Origin: Theropithecus gelada
Taxonomy: Eukaryota; Chordata; Mammalia; Primates; Cercopithecidae
Assembly (NCBI RefSeq): GCF_003255815.1
Contig: NC_037673.1
Span: 160,930,793-160,994,792, forward strand
Length of the DNA stretch: 64,000 nt
Reading direction: 5' to 3'
A model generated the notes under the pieces. The model did not search any database and was not told where the DNA came from. It saw only the letters and a program-made list of their open reading frames with translations. Position numbers and translations under genes: made by a program. Positions 10,230 through 23,608 of this stretch are shown here, one piece after another. Each line of letters begins with the position of its first letter. The first letter of the stretch is position 1.

Positions 10230-10335
10230 CTGATAACTTTGTTGAGGTAATGCAATTAAAACACTTAGCAAGCTGTGTTACACAAAGTAAGCTTTCAATA
10301 AATGTTTCTCATTCTATTATCATTATTTATTTTAA
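10230..10335 (+). repeat. MIR 3' fragment
   Basis: 'aagtaagctttcaataaatg' followed by 'attctattatcattattt' is the MIR 3' signature. Confidence 0.6.
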
Positions 10336-10620
10336 TGACTGAATGCTATAGCATGCAATTTATTTAAGAGATCCCCTATTAAAGGAAACTGCTCCTAAAA
10401 TTCAAATTAATTTTTAATTAAATTTTTTCAATTAAGTTTCTGGATTTAATTGGGCTTACTGATTTAGGTTGTTTGGTGAATGAATATCATGTTCCGTATT
10501 TTTCAAATGATTTCTAAAAATCAGGACACGTTATATACAAAAACTATACTGAAACCAATTCTATTTTTGGCGATTCGGTAATCACTCTAGTGTCTCATTA
10601 TTTTCATTATTTAGGTTTCT

Positions 10621-10924
10621 TTCTTTTTTCTTTTTTTTTTTTTTAGATGAAGTCTCACTCTGTCACCCAGGCTGGAATGCAGTGGCGCCATCTTGGCTTA
10701 CTGCAGCCTTCGCCTCCTGGGTTCAAGAAATTCTCCTGTCTCAGCCTCCCGAATAGCTGGAATTTTAGGCATATGCCACCATGCCTGGCCAACTTTTGTA
10801 TTTTTACTGGAGACGGGGTTTCATCATGTTGATCAGGCTGGTCTCAAATTCCTGACCTCAGGTGATCCACCTGCCTTGGCCTCCCAAAGTGTTGGGATTA
10901 CAGGCGTGAGCCACCACACCCAGC
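10621..10924 (-). mobile_element. AluS, antisense
   Basis: Full-length antisense Alu after a T-run. The flanking 9-mers 10612-10620 and 10925-10933 agree at 8 of 9 bases, consistent with a target duplication. Confidence 0.9.
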
Positions 10925-11194
10925 TAGGGTTCTAATTTTGACCTCTAGTTTCCATAGTGGTAATGATGTATGTAATCATTAATAATGTGTCCTTACTGCC
11001 ATAAACAATAATATAAAGTGAATGTAAATAATGAATAATATCAAAATAATTTATCTTAGCTGATGAAAATAGCTTTCTACAGGTGTTCCCTCAGATATCC
11101 CAATTTTCTTAACTAGCAGATTCTATTGTTAATGTTTATATAGATGTCACTGATACTTTCTTCATTTATTATATTTATCTCTCCCTCTGCTTAC

Positions 11195-11420
11195 TAGATG
11201 GTGCCTTGTTGCTGCCTTCTCACATGGTGGAAGGCAGACACACAAAAAGGCATCATGGTGTTCCCTTCAAAACTCTTTTATAAAAGCACTAATACATTTA
11301 CTAGGGAGAAACCTAATGACCTCATCACTTCCCCAAAGACTCCCTTCCCCTTTAATAATATAACTTTGGGTATTAGGTTCAAACATATTAATTTTAGAAG
11401 GATGTTCTAAAATTCATTCA
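11195..11420 (-). repeat. MaLR-like or L1-like interspersed repeat fragment
   Basis: 'cacatggtggaaggcagaca', 'acctaatgacctcatcactt' and 'attaggttcaaacatatta' match a common primate repeat block whose class I cannot fix by eye. Confidence 0.4.
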
Positions 11421-13295
11421 AATTTATTTTACTTCATTTAGTATATATTGTCAAATCATCCTTAACAACTTAAAAACATATACTGTTTGCTGTGATAGGT
11501 GATCTATAAAATACTTATTTTAATTCATTTATTCATCTAATTATAAATATTTGCATCAAAGTATGAGTTATTTTGAGAATTAATAGATCATGACAGAGTA
11601 AGTATATTTGATGGGATCATAGTTCTTATATTTAAGGAATAGGGAAAAATAAAATTAATGTTAATATACATAACAGTTCTTTCTCTTCTTTCTTGGAGAT
11701 TTCTGTGAGTCAATAAACTTGTATTGTTGCTACTCAATTCAATTGCAATGAACATATATTCATCTATTTTTCCAAGTGAGGAAGTTTTTCTTTATGACAA
11801 TCAAAGCAGTATTTTCTAGCTTTTGAAAGGTTTTTAGTCTTTTCAACTTTCCATGAGCAATGTTATTGGTAGTTTATTGTCTTATTTTTAATTTTACAGT
11901 TGTCATTTATGTATAAGCAATTTTATGTATTGATACTGCCAATGTTCTCAGACCAGTTTATATCATATTCATTCTTCATACATAGTTTTTTTCTCTCCAG
12001 ATACATTGTCACTTTTATAAGCCTGGACATCACACTTTTAATTATTTTGTAATTCGATGTGTGACTAATAAGGAATTGTGCATTCAAACAGTATGGAAAA
12101 AGTACCCACTAAATGAATACAAATGTAAATAAAATGTGATCCATAAAACAAATGATTAAAATGTATATGTTGATGCAATAAAAAAAAAAAAAAAAAAACC
12201 TTATGTCCATCTTGAATCGTCTACTCAATTCCACTTATGTGATACAGAACATTTTCCTGATATAATATAATATAACGGATACTTTCTATTTGTGTAATAT
12301 AGATGCTAAAAGTAAATAGCAGAGCATTGGGCAATAAAAAACTGCAATTTTTAAATAATACAAATCATTTATGAGAATCTTCATGGCATTTGGAAAATGA
12401 GAGATGAATTATTGGATAAACCAAGAAAAGTTCAATTTCTTTTTAACATGCTCTTCTTCAGTGAATTTTTTGTGATTCTTATCACATAGACTCCAGTATC
12501 ACAGAAGATTGTATTATAGAAAAATAGTAGTATCTGCCTCTGTATTACTACTCTCCCCAAGCTAAGTTATCCTCTTTCCCTCAGTGATCAGTGTCATTGT
12601 GACCCTACTTGTGAAGAATCAAGATACTTTAGGTCAATATTCTATAATAAGTTATTTGTAGTTCTATTCTGAAAAATTTACTTGCTATGACCTCTGTCCT
12701 GTGAATTTGTGGTAACTAGATCCCAATTTTAAGCCACTTTTGCTTAGAACTCATTAGTCTCTAGGCTTCCCAACTTCAGAGTCTTAAATCCTGCCTCTAT
12801 CCATTAGTCTTGGTCAGACCCTGTTACCTGATATTCCTGATGCTTTCCTACCTGTGCTTATTTGCTTTCTTGTCCCCTGGAATATTCTAATGTTGCTTCC
12901 TTCAAAATAGCCCTTCTCCATGTTCTGTATGTCTATTGAGTTGCCCTTTCCCTCTGTATTAGATTTCCTTTATGGAGTTTATGCCAACAGCCTAATGGAG
13001 CTTACCAGATCTTTTACCATGCCCTCTCAATGTTATTCACATGAGACTAATGCATAAAATAAAAATCTCATGTCATCCTACAAAATACTGACTAAAACAA
13101 TGTAAGGTACAAAGAAGGGTATCTATGCTAGCTGTGGAATTTTGTGAAGAGCGCATGGCAGTCACTAAATATGTTTGCAACAGATAATGCAGACAAGGAC
13201 AGACAAGCAAAATTGAGGCAAAAAAGAGTGTGGTGAATGGGCTTTCAGTAGAGGTTTGACATATCCCTATCCACTAAGTTGGTGTAAGATCTAGC
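11421..13295. other. Low-copy DNA with A-run at 12180-12198
   Basis: AT-rich. The A-run directly follows 'gatgcaat', so it could be the end of an old retroposed sequence, but no body is recognised. Confidence 0.35.
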
Positions 13296-14240
13296 AGCCA
13301 AAAAAAAAAAAAAACAACCGACCAAACAAACAAACAAAAACCCAGAAAAATGTGTATCTCTCCCTTAGATGTCCTTTAAGCACTTTAGATCAATGTGTTG
13401 GATGAATCCCTTAAAAGCACTCATGGTCACTGGAAACAATGAACTGGTTGGAAACATCTCCTTGATGTTGTATAGCTTGCCTGTGATCCACTGGGCAGTG
13501 TCACCAGAATGTGGATCCCACACAGTCAAACCACTTACCTGGATCGAAACAGAAAACTAGAAAGAATAAAAGAGCAGTTTTGTCAAATCCACAGATAACA
13601 CTTCACACTTTGGGTCTGCCTATAAACCAGTATCTTGCTTGGTCTTACTGGCTCCTGGATTCTAAGACTAGTAATGGAAATGGAAATGGAAAGACTGGTA
13701 ATGGAAATGCAATCAAATAGCTCTGTAAAGAAACTCATTGTTGGAGAATTACCTATGAACAGTGAAGCATCTCCTATTTTGGCAGGAAAACCATGCCTCT
13801 TGCTTGTTATTAAGAAACATTTTTTAAAAGAAAAAATAATGAAAACAATAAATCTATACATTTTTTGGCAAAAAATGAAGAATATAAAACTCGAGGTACA
13901 AAATTTTTAAATAAATATTAACTACACAAAGCAAAAGAAAGAGCTGACAAAAAATACCTGACTTAGGAGTTGGACATTTCTAAAACAAATGTTAGGAAAT
14001 GAATGTTTCACCCAAATATTACAAAATTGGGGGAAAAAGAGCAGACTATATTATAGAAAGTTTAATCAGAAAATTTATAGAGGATGAGTTTGATAACCTT
14101 TCTCAAATTACAGAGAGAAAAAAATGATAAAAATAGTGAGGAAGTGGTTGGTAAAAGGAACAACATTTTAATTTATAAAAAATATATTCCTGGACAAGAG
14201 ACTTGAATAAATTGAAGAAAGAAGATATAAAAGATTAATT
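13296..14240. other. Low-copy DNA with short simple repeats
   Basis: Contains an A-rich (CAAA)n patch at 13300-13345 and a short (TGGAAA)n repeat at about 13670-13708. The 63-codon frame at 13369-13560 has no supporting features. Confidence 0.35.
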
Positions 14241-14246
14241 GTAAAA

Positions 14247-14690
14247 TGCTGAGACCAACTCTGTCATGGATATCCTAACCCAGCAGTGCTAGAGAAGTTA
14301 AAGACACCCACACAGAAATATAGAGTGAGGAGTGGGAATCGGGGCTGACAGCCTTCGGAGCTGAGAGCCACAAACAGAGTTTTACCCCCATAGTTATTGA
14401 CAGCAAGTATTATTTCTATAGATTATAGATTAAGTAAAACAAGAAACAAAGGGATGGGCTCTGGCTAGTTATCTGCAGCAGGAAGATGTCCTTAAGGCAC
14501 AGATCGCTCTTGCTATTGTTTGTGGTTCAGGAACGCCTTAAGCGGTGTTCCGCCCTGGGTGTGCCAGGTATTCCTTTCCCTGATTCTGGTAAACCAATAA
14601 TCTTCAACGTGGGCATCATAGCCATAATGAGCATGTCATGGTCTTGCAGAAATTTTGTTTATGGCCAGATTTCGGGGCCTGTTCCCAACA
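14247..14690 (-). mobile_element. MER9-type solo LTR (class II, HERVK9 group)
   Basis: 444 bp antisense. Read on the minus strand it starts 'tgttgggaacaggccccgaa' and ends 'ggtctcagca'. An exact 6-bp target duplication 'gtaaaa' (14241-14246, 14691-14696) fits a class II (betaretrovirus-like) ERV. 'ccttaagcggtgttccgccc' and 'ggcatcatagccataatgag' on the plus strand match my memory of MER9. No internal sequence adjoins, so it is a solo LTR. Confidence 0.8.
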
Positions 14691-14696
14691 GTAAAA

Positions 14697-15121
14697 AATC
14701 CTCATTAGATTGAATGTCTGAACTTTGGGTATAATACACATAACCAATAGGTGAATAAAGATAAGTCTGAAATGAGAAATTGTTGTATAGAAGTTTTGTT
14801 TATGTACATTCAAATAATTTAATCATATAATTTAATATAATTTTTGAATTGCAATTACTGCACAAACATAGAATTAAATGTAAATTCTTGAAGTATAATT
14901 AACATGATAAAATAAAAAGCCAGAAATTATTCCTAATAGAGAAGATGAGTGATCTTTTAAATAGTCACTAACACATTTCACATTGCTCATTATGTGTGCA
15001 CATTGTCCTTCAAAAGCAGGAACATCTAATATAGAAGGTAAAATATAGATATAAGAAATGTTAAAACTCATATCAGTGGCTGAGTGATAGAGACAGAACA
15101 CAGTGCAGGAATTCAGAGAAG
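14697..15121. other. Low-copy DNA
   Basis: Nothing identified. Confidence 0.4.
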
Positions 15122-15126
15122 TTGTG

Positions 15127-15492
15127 TGTATTAGTCTGTTTTCATACTGCTATAAAGAAATACCCAAGACTGGGTAAATTATGAAGGAGAGAGGTTTAAT
15201 TGACTCACAGTACCCCATGGCTGGGGAGGCCTCAGAAAATTTACAATCATGGCGGAAGGTGAAGGGGAAACAAGGACCTTCTTTACATACCAGCAGCAGA
15301 GGGGAAAGAGTAAAGCGGGTGAGCCCCTTGGAAAACCATCAGATCTCATGAGAGCTCACTCACTATCACTAGAACAGCCTGGGAGAAAGCACCCCTATGA
15401 TCCAATCACCTCCCGCCAGGTGCCCTCCTCAACACCTGGCAATTACAATTTCAGATGAGATTTGGGTGGGGAGACAAAGTCAAACCATATCA
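15127..15492 (-). mobile_element. THE1/MST-type MaLR solo LTR
   Basis: Antisense LTR from 'tgtattagtctgttttcata' to 'tcaaaccatatca'. Flanking 5-mers 'ttgtg' and 'gtgtg' differ at one base. The 366-bp length is typical of the family. Confidence 0.9.
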
Positions 15493-15519
15493 GTGTGTAA
15501 TCCATAGTGGTCATAGAAA

Positions 15520-15775
15520 CCATCAGGACAGACGGGATTTAAGAGTAAATTTCTGAGTAATTTGGGTTTAAATTCTACCTCTGTCCTATACTAACTTGAG
15601 ACCATAGACAAGTTATCTGATTTCCCTGGGCCTCATTTCCTTGTCTGTGAAAATGGAAACAATGAAAACATATTGTTTCATGGGCCAATTACAATGACTG
15701 ACGGAGATATTCTGTGAAGAGCATCTGAAACACATCTGGCACATGATGAACCCTTAATAAGATACTCATCAGTAT
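15520..15775 (+). repeat. MIR, nearly full length
   Basis: Shows the MIR core in order: 'gggtttaaattctacctctg', 'agacaagttatctgatttcc', 'ctcatttccttgtctgtgaa', then 'ctggcacatgatgaaccctt'. Confidence 0.7.
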
Positions 15776-18700
15776 GTGTTTCTGTTGTGTTGTCATATAA
15801 TAGGGCTATATGAAGGAATATCTTGACAGGGTTTGCTGTATAAGCTAAGTTACTTCACTGGCAGAGTCATGATGCATTAGGAACCAGTGAGGAGCTAGTT
15901 ATAGGGTACAACTGTGTCCTATATTTGAACTTCAGATATGATTTTTGTTTGACATATCTTAAAAGTGCCACTGACTCTGATGTTTTATAATCTGCACATT
16001 CTGTGTAGTCCTAGACTCAGATTTATAGAAGCATTTTATTTGCCTCATTCAACTTTAAAAAACCCAGGATCTTCTATGTCTATAGCATAAACTTTAATTG
16101 TTATAAAAAAAAATGCAGATATACCTGGGGAGTGAAGCACTCCAACCTATCCCTGGTCATTTTCTAATATTTTGATTGTGAATATAGATTTTAATACAAG
16201 ACTGAATACAGATTTGGTGGTCACACGTGAGAGTGGCAGGTATATAGGGACAGGACCATGAAAACACTAACATTCAACAAAGTACCCATGGCAGAGGGAG
16301 GCAGATGCGTAGAAGCACAGGCTGGGTAATTGAAGACGAGTTTGCCTGATCCAGTCTTTCTTTAATAGGGCTGAGGAATGCATCCGAGTCAACTAATACA
16401 ATAATTTGTGTATTTTCATTTTGTCCCTAAGTAAATAGGATAATCTTTACAAAGGCGTTCTTGTTTTACAAAGGTCATTTTGTACCATTCATCTAAGGTC
16501 ATTTACCAATGTTCATTGATTCTTGGTATTGGGATCAGAACCAGGCATGCATCAGGAATTTTGTGGCAAAAATAAAGTGCTTCCCTCAAATACCTTCTGA
16601 GATTTTATTACTTCTTTAAAAATTTATGGGTATATTTACTGGAGTTATGAGAATATAACAACATAAATCCTGGAGAGCAAGAATTCAATCTAAACTTTAG
16701 AAACTGCTTGACCAATTTCCAGTGTTATTCAGAAACCACAGCTTACACGTTTCCACTTACTAAAATAATTTGTTATCTTTTTTTCTTTTTGATGAAATGG
16801 AAATTATTTTTCTTCAATTTAATTTTTAAGCAACTCAACATGTAAAGCAAGAATTATAGCAATTTTGAAGATAGGGTAGGAGCCTGGAGTTTCTTCTCAC
16901 CTGCTCCCCTCCGTCTTCACCCTTTCCCTGCTTGGCAATCGCAGAAAGTTATTTGGAACACAGTTAATTTGTTGACAATTTAAATGCATCTTGAAACCCT
17001 GTACGGTTTTGGAATTCTGACCCACATGAGAAAGACTCTATTAATATTGGGCTATCCTATGTTTAAAAATGCACTGCCACACAGCTTTTATTACTTTCCT
17101 GTCTTGCATTCTTATTTGCACTCTGCTACTGACCTACTTTGAGATGTTTAAAAAATAACTTCTCCTTTCTTTGTTTTTATGCCTCTGTTTCCAGTTCACT
17201 CACAAAAAACACTATTAATCATACAATTATGATAAAAACCATTTAGTACTTTTTCCTAAATCACATATAAGCACCTATTACAAACATAAATGGAAGCAAT
17301 GTTTTTGAAGATTCAGTCACATCAGAAACAGGCGAAGAATTACAGAGAAAAATTGTTCGTTTCCATACCCATGCATATGAGCGAGACGGAGCAGCCCCTA
17401 AAATTAATCTTTAGCCTTGCCAATAGTTTCATAACACTCTTGGATGTTTGAATACCAAGCCACCTCACATATTCGAAACTGAAATCTCGCTTCAACTGTC
17501 AGTTTGAGGTTAATACATTGATCTCAGACTCATAACTATCTTATCCTGTTCTGATACTCAATCCTCATGTGTGCAGTAGGCTCTGACCTTGAAGCTTGTG
17601 TGACCTGGTACTTGAGAATGCTTTTAAGCACTATCAAGCAGGTCATGATGAAAGAAGAATGTGTATGTTTGGAAAATTAGTAACTGGTAAACTAGAATAG
17701 AGTAGATAATGTGAATCAGAAAATCTACTTCATAGACCAATATAATAATTTGGAATGTCTGGATGAAGATCATACTAGAACTGGAAATGCTGGGTAACAT
17801 TTCAAAGTAAAATGAATACATGGTAAATGCTAATTGTGATAAGGAAGAGAGTAGGAATTGATTTCTGATACTTGAATTTAGTAGATTAAGGAGATGCCTG
17901 TAAGAAAGAAGTTAGAGGTAGAAACCAATTTTATTCAATTTGATTTTATATGGATTATGAGCTGTTTATGTGTAAATAAATAAATTGAAGCAGAGATGAT
18001 CTCTTGGTTATTGTAGATGGCAGACTTTTTTTTTACCTGAAACTTTAAAGATGGGAATTGAAGTCAGTCTGAGAAAACGACTTGACGAAAAGCGAAAGTT
18101 GGCCAAGTCATGATTGTTGAAGAACACTAGAATCCAATAGACAGAAGAAAAGCCAGTAAGAGAGAGATGGCTGTTAGGAGCTGAGGAGAGGTTGGGTAGC
18201 AGAGCAGGGAGCCTGGGAGATGAGGTGTAGGCGTCGAATAAACAAAGGAGATCTCAGGAATACACAGTCCCTGAAGCATTGAGAGGAGGCTTTCAGGGAG
18301 ATCCTGCTCAAAACAAGTTAGACTAAGAAAAAGGTCTCTATTTGGCAAGAATAATTTCCATCAAGTTGCATAAAGCTGCTGCCTCAGTCAGATAGTTTGT
18401 CTGTCTTCTGCTATAAATTTCACTTTTTATCTCTATGTTTTCATTTCCTTAATTTAAATCCCTTTCCCTTTCCTTTGCACTTTATCATGGGGCTTTCCAT
18501 TAAAAATACCTAAAAAAATCTATTATCTTTCATGATTGATACCTTTCTGTTAAAGTTGTAAAGTACCTGTTTTGTAATAGTTACACATCTGCTAACTATT
18601 TTAACTTGCAATTGGATATATATTTTATATATGCATGTATCCTCATTGAAACATCATACACATTATAACACATCTTTTTTTACATACCCTAGTAAAGTGT

Positions 18701-19660
18701 TTTGATAGGTTGAAAAGTATCAAGTTAAAATTGACATCGCTATACATATAAGATAATTTCTCTAAGCTCCCTCTCTCTTTCTCCTTTGGAACTTAAGACC
18801 TGACTGTATAGCATAAAATAGATCATGACTTATAATGTGAAATGCATTGTTTTATTATAATATGGAGATCTCACTGTATTATGAGCACATTCAAGGTGAG
18901 AATGCCACAGAGGGCAACACTGAAGGTACACGTGTAAACAATGGTTTCACTGTACCCAGTTAATGTTCATGTGTGAGACAGAAACAGCCTTTAGTGAGTT
19001 TTACAGTATGAGTAACATTAACCCAAATGTAACCGGTCAAGTAAGTTGGAAAGTGTGTGCAGGGAAAGAAGAGACAGAGTGTGTGAGAAAAGGAAGACTA
19101 ATTTTCTTTGGAGTTGTTTCAGAATGCTCTCACCATTCAGGTTTTGCTTTGCCTCATTGATTGGTACAGACGGTTGTCTACATAAGCAGAGCAATATCCA
19201 GACCAGACAGTTATTTATACAGCTCTCAAGTCTACTGTAAGCTTCATCAGTTGACTCCACTACTTCTTTTACTGTTGTGATGCTTAAAATGTTATTAATG
19301 GGATAAAATTCCATCTTGGGCTCTTCCATATTTCTATCTTGAGACTGGGGCATGTTCTAACATCTGGTAAGAGATGGAAAAGTGAACTGGAAAAGGAGAA
19401 AGCATGTCAGCATATCATCCATTTTTTTCTCCAGACATTCCTAGTAGAAATTCTGGAATGAGAAATTTAACCAAAATTTTTAAAATAACAACAAACATAA
19501 AGGAACTCTGTATAATGAGAGGTCTTAGAATAAAGTTTGAACGTTTAAACCATTTGAACAGGTCTTAGGATAAAGTTCGTGATAGAGTTGCTGCAATATT
19601 ACCAATTGTTGACTACAATGAAATAAAGGAATAACTTAGAAAAATAAGCCTGCCAATACT
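15776..19660. other. Long low-copy stretch (3.9 kb)
   Basis: The longest interval here in which I recognise no repeat. No long reading frame, no CpG cluster and no promoter seen. Unmasked single-copy DNA of this kind is where conserved enhancers would be sought, but conservation cannot be judged from one sequence. Confidence 0.4.
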
Positions 19661-19670
19661 AAAAATTTGT

Positions 19671-19983
19671 AGCTTTTTTTTCTTTCTTTCTTTCTTTCTT
19701 TTTTTTTTTTTTTTTTTGAGACAGGGTCTTGTTCTCTCGCCCTGGCTGTAGTGCAGTGGCACGAACTCAGCTCGCTGCAGCTATGCTCTCCTGGGCTCAA
19801 GGGATCTTCCTGCCTCAGCCTCCCAAATAGCTGAGACTACAAGTGTACGCAACCATGCCTGGCTAATTTTCTTTATTTATTTTATTATTATTTTTTTTTT
19901 GTAGAGATGAGATCTCACTATGTTGCCCAGGCTGCTCTCAAACTTCTGGGCTAAAGCCATCCTCCTGCCTCAGCCTCTCAAAT
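19671..19983 (-). mobile_element. AluJ, antisense, 5'-truncated
   Basis: Long T/C-rich tail (TTTC)n, then an AluJ-like body ending in 'cctcagcctctcaaat' without the left-monomer start. The 10-bp duplication 'aaaaatttgt' (19661-19670, 19984-19993) is exact, so truncation happened at insertion and not by later deletion. Confidence 0.88.
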
Positions 19984-20334
19984 AAAAATTTGTCTTAAGT
20001 CAGTATATATTTTGAAAAATTTCCAGTGTGAGTATGATATTACTTTACTTTCATATAACTGTGTTTGGTTATCAAGATTGACTAGCTATAAGATTTAGAA
20101 GCATTTCTGCTGCATTCGCCAACTATTATTAGAAATCTTACTAAAAGTATTAATTATTATATTCTTGAGATAATCATACTACCTTACCGTAGAGCTTGCT
20201 TGGGTTTTCAGCAAGATTTGTAATTTCAAACGACAAAGAGGGCTAAGACTCATCTACCTCTCCTATTTTATCTCTTCCTACTCTTTCCCTCTGTCACTGT
20301 GTTCCATGAATGCTGTCCTTTTTTTTTTTTCAAT

Positions 20335-20700
20335 CATTCCAAGCTCATTCCAATCTCAAGGCACTTCTCCATACTGTTCTCACCATAGGCATTGTTCCCT
20401 CAACTCCACTTTTACATGGCTGTCTACTTCTTGTCATTAGATAAAAGCTCAAATCTCCCCCTCTTCCCTGTACCAAATATTGCCCATGAACACATGCATG
20501 CAAAAAGATATACATGCATATCTTTGTCTTCATAGTACTCTTATCCTCAGATGAAAGTATCTTTTCTATTTTTTTCATTAATCATATGTCTCCATCTATT
20601 AGGGCAAAAATTGTGCATAGCAGTTACTTTGCCTGTCCTCCAGTGTATACATAAGATCCTACTTAGAGTGGGAATTCAGCAAACATTTGTTAATTGAATG
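20335..20700 (+). repeat. L2 LINE 3' end
   Basis: Diverged L2 with 'ctcaaggcacttctccatac', 'agataaaagctcaaatctcc' and the terminal 'ttcagcaaacatttgttaattgaatg'-type ending. Confidence 0.55.
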
Positions 20701-22490
20701 TCATCTTTTACCAAGTAAAATAACAGAACTCTATGCCTAGATCCAAATAAATGTTTTACATTTTTATCTTGCTTCATGTTTCCTAATGTTTTTATCATTT
20801 TGGCTGACACATATTGGCCATTTCTTTGTTAGCCAGTATTAAAATGAACAGGACTTATACAGGTATATGTTGTTACTACAGAGACCGGCATAGATTATTA
20901 TAGATACATTGATAAGATGGTAGCAAATGTATTTTAAAATGAGGTATATACAATCTTTTTAACATCTGTGTATTGTGTGATCTATAAATTTATTATAAAA
21001 TTCAGCTTAGTTCATTGTGGTTATTTGATAAATATATTTAAATCAATTTCTAGATTTGTATGACTGAAGATAAATGTTGATGCACATATGTGTAGCATGC
21101 TTTAGGAGGCCAGAATATTTATTGTGAATCATTGCATATTTAACTGTCAATGCTTTGTATTTAGAAAGCATTTATATTTAAATATGTTTCATATTAGACA
21201 ACTACCAAATGCCTAAGCCCAACTGCATATTTTAAATTTCCCAAGGATAGTTGAAAGTGTGAGATGGTAATTATCTTTTTCTGATGTGTTGGTGCTATTA
21301 AAATCATATCATGATAACTTATCATTTACATATAAATCTTGTTAAAATTTCAAAGCCCTGTGCTGAAAATATAAAAATAAGTATATTTAATATAATTGAC
21401 ATAAGATTGCTATTTTCCACAATTTTTCTGAAGGTAATAAGGGAAATCCACTTTTGCTTGCCTCTTCAAACAGCATTTTGAATTCTATCAACATCACACT
21501 CCTTTTATCCCCAGTAGCTGAAGTCCCAAAAGACTATCTCACCACAAAAATAACATCTGAAATATCAACTCCATGCATATAAATTCAGTTGGAAGGAGAA
21601 CACTCTTCATGACTTTAGAGATGTCAATTTTATTACAAACTGTTCCTTCTATACACAGCTATGTGAGCAGGAGAGTATGTGTGTGTAAATTACTGTGTAT
21701 TTCTTTCATTTGCCATTACAACTCCAGGTGTAAGAGAAACATATAAATCCAAGTATACCATACAATCAGAAACTGTCACAGAAATTATATACCTAGTTAC
21801 GCGTGAATTCTTTACATCTTAACTTCCGCATTTACTGCAGATAACTCATATTAGCAAATGATACATAAATACTCATCATCCTAAAGGTTGACTCTTCTTT
21901 CTTTTTATTCTCTTTTTCTCTCTTGGAATCCTATGATTCAATCAGAAAAAAAAGTCAAAAAATTCCTGCCTTTCTCTGTCCTCACTCACAGACATTGCAC
22001 ACACAATATATTAAACACCAGAATTTCTAATTTTTTCTCATATTTTTTAAAAATTAAAGTTATCATAATAATTCAAACTGAAAAACATGGTGGTATTTGA
22101 TGCTATGTTTCTCCTCTTCTCATAAATCCATTTAGTTACAAGGGTAAATTAAATCTATCCACGGTATATATGCATCCACTTCTTGTCAGTCTCATTTGGT
22201 CCCCTGGATGAAGACAATTTACCTACATTGCTTTTTTTTCAGCTCTCCCCTCACCCCTAACCAACCTATCCTATAAAACTCACCAGGATAAAATAGAGCA
22301 CAGCTGTAATTATGATGCTTGTCATTCTATAAACTCTCCATGATTTGTAATTACAGAAAAGAGAACGCCACACTCCTCTCTTTTTAATCACAGTTTTAAA
22401 CCAACCAATCATTCATCAATCATTCTTGTTGCAAAAATTCAAACAATTGAAAAATATATAGAAAAGGGGATGAAAATCTTTCTTCACTGC
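20701..22490. other. Low-copy AT-rich DNA
   Basis: No gene or clear repeat. Confidence 0.4.
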
Positions 22491-22499
22491 CATCCACTT

Positions 22500-22804
22500 T
22501 TTTTTTTTTTTCTTTTTTGAGAGGGAGTTTCACTCTTGTTGCCCAGGCTGTAGTGCAATGGTACCATCTCGGCTGATGGCAACCTCTGCCTCCCAGCTTC
22601 AAATGATTCTCCTATCTCCGTCTGCCCAGTAGCTGCGATTACAGGCATGCACCACCACGCTCAGCTAATTTTTTTGTGTTTTTAGTAGAGGCAGGATTTC
22701 TCCATATTGGTCAGGCTGTTCTCAAACTGCTGACCTCAGGTGATCGGCCTGCCTTGGCCTCCCAAAATGCTGGGATTACGGGCATGAGCCACTGCGCCTG
22801 GCCC
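22500..22804 (-). mobile_element. AluS, antisense
   Basis: Full-length antisense Alu. The short direct repeat 'tccactt' (22493-22499 and 22806-22812) flanks it. Confidence 0.9.
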
Positions 22805-22812
22805 GTCCACTT

Positions 22813-23595
22813 CTTAAAATACCATGATCCTCTCAGTTAACATCTAAAAATTAAGTACAATTGGGATGGCATGATTCTATACTTAGTTTTAAAAATAAAT
22901 GTTTTTGTGTATGTGTAAAATAATTTGTGAGCATATTAAAAACAGACACCAGTATGATGAATTCACTGTTTCTTTTGTAATAATTACAATTTATGTAGCC
23001 ATTTTTTCATTAGAAGAGTAAACAGCATTTTGAATACAGAAACCTTCATTAACTTGTTTAATTAAATTTTTAATACTTTGCCAATATAAGACTAAAATTT
23101 TAATAAACATGTTTTACTTTAGTTTGTGGACTCTTAGATAATTAAAAATAATTAAAACTTTGTTTTTACTAAAGTTCTTATTTACTGATACAATCAGAAT
23201 CATAGACTCATAGACTTAGTAGGTGTTCAATAAATATTTGAAACATGAATGGTACTTATACCACCATTTTAATTGATTTAGAGGATGTGTGAGCATAGAA
23301 TAATATTTAAAAACATATTCTGATATATTTTTCATAACAGTATTGGACAATTGATCTTCATTTAAATATATGCTAAACCAGAAAAAAAGGCTTTTGGAAA
23401 TAAAACTATGTTTTGTCTTCCATTTTTTCTTCTTTGGTGATTTTTCCTTTCCTATACCCTGATGTCTGTTACTAAAATTAGAGGGTATGTATTTTTTACA
23501 CACCCTCCCCTCAGGTAATTTATATGCGCAATTAAACTTAAAAACTACCGCTGTTCTATGGTATATAGGTAACATTACTTAATATTTGTAGTTTT
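22813..23595. other. Low-copy DNA with a short L2/MIR tail
   Basis: The block at 23210-23250 ('tagtaggtgttcaataaata') is an L2 or MIR terminus. The rest, including a 119-codon antisense frame at 23216-23575, shows no supporting signal. Confidence 0.35.
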
Positions 23596-23608
23596 AAATG
23601 TGATTTTT

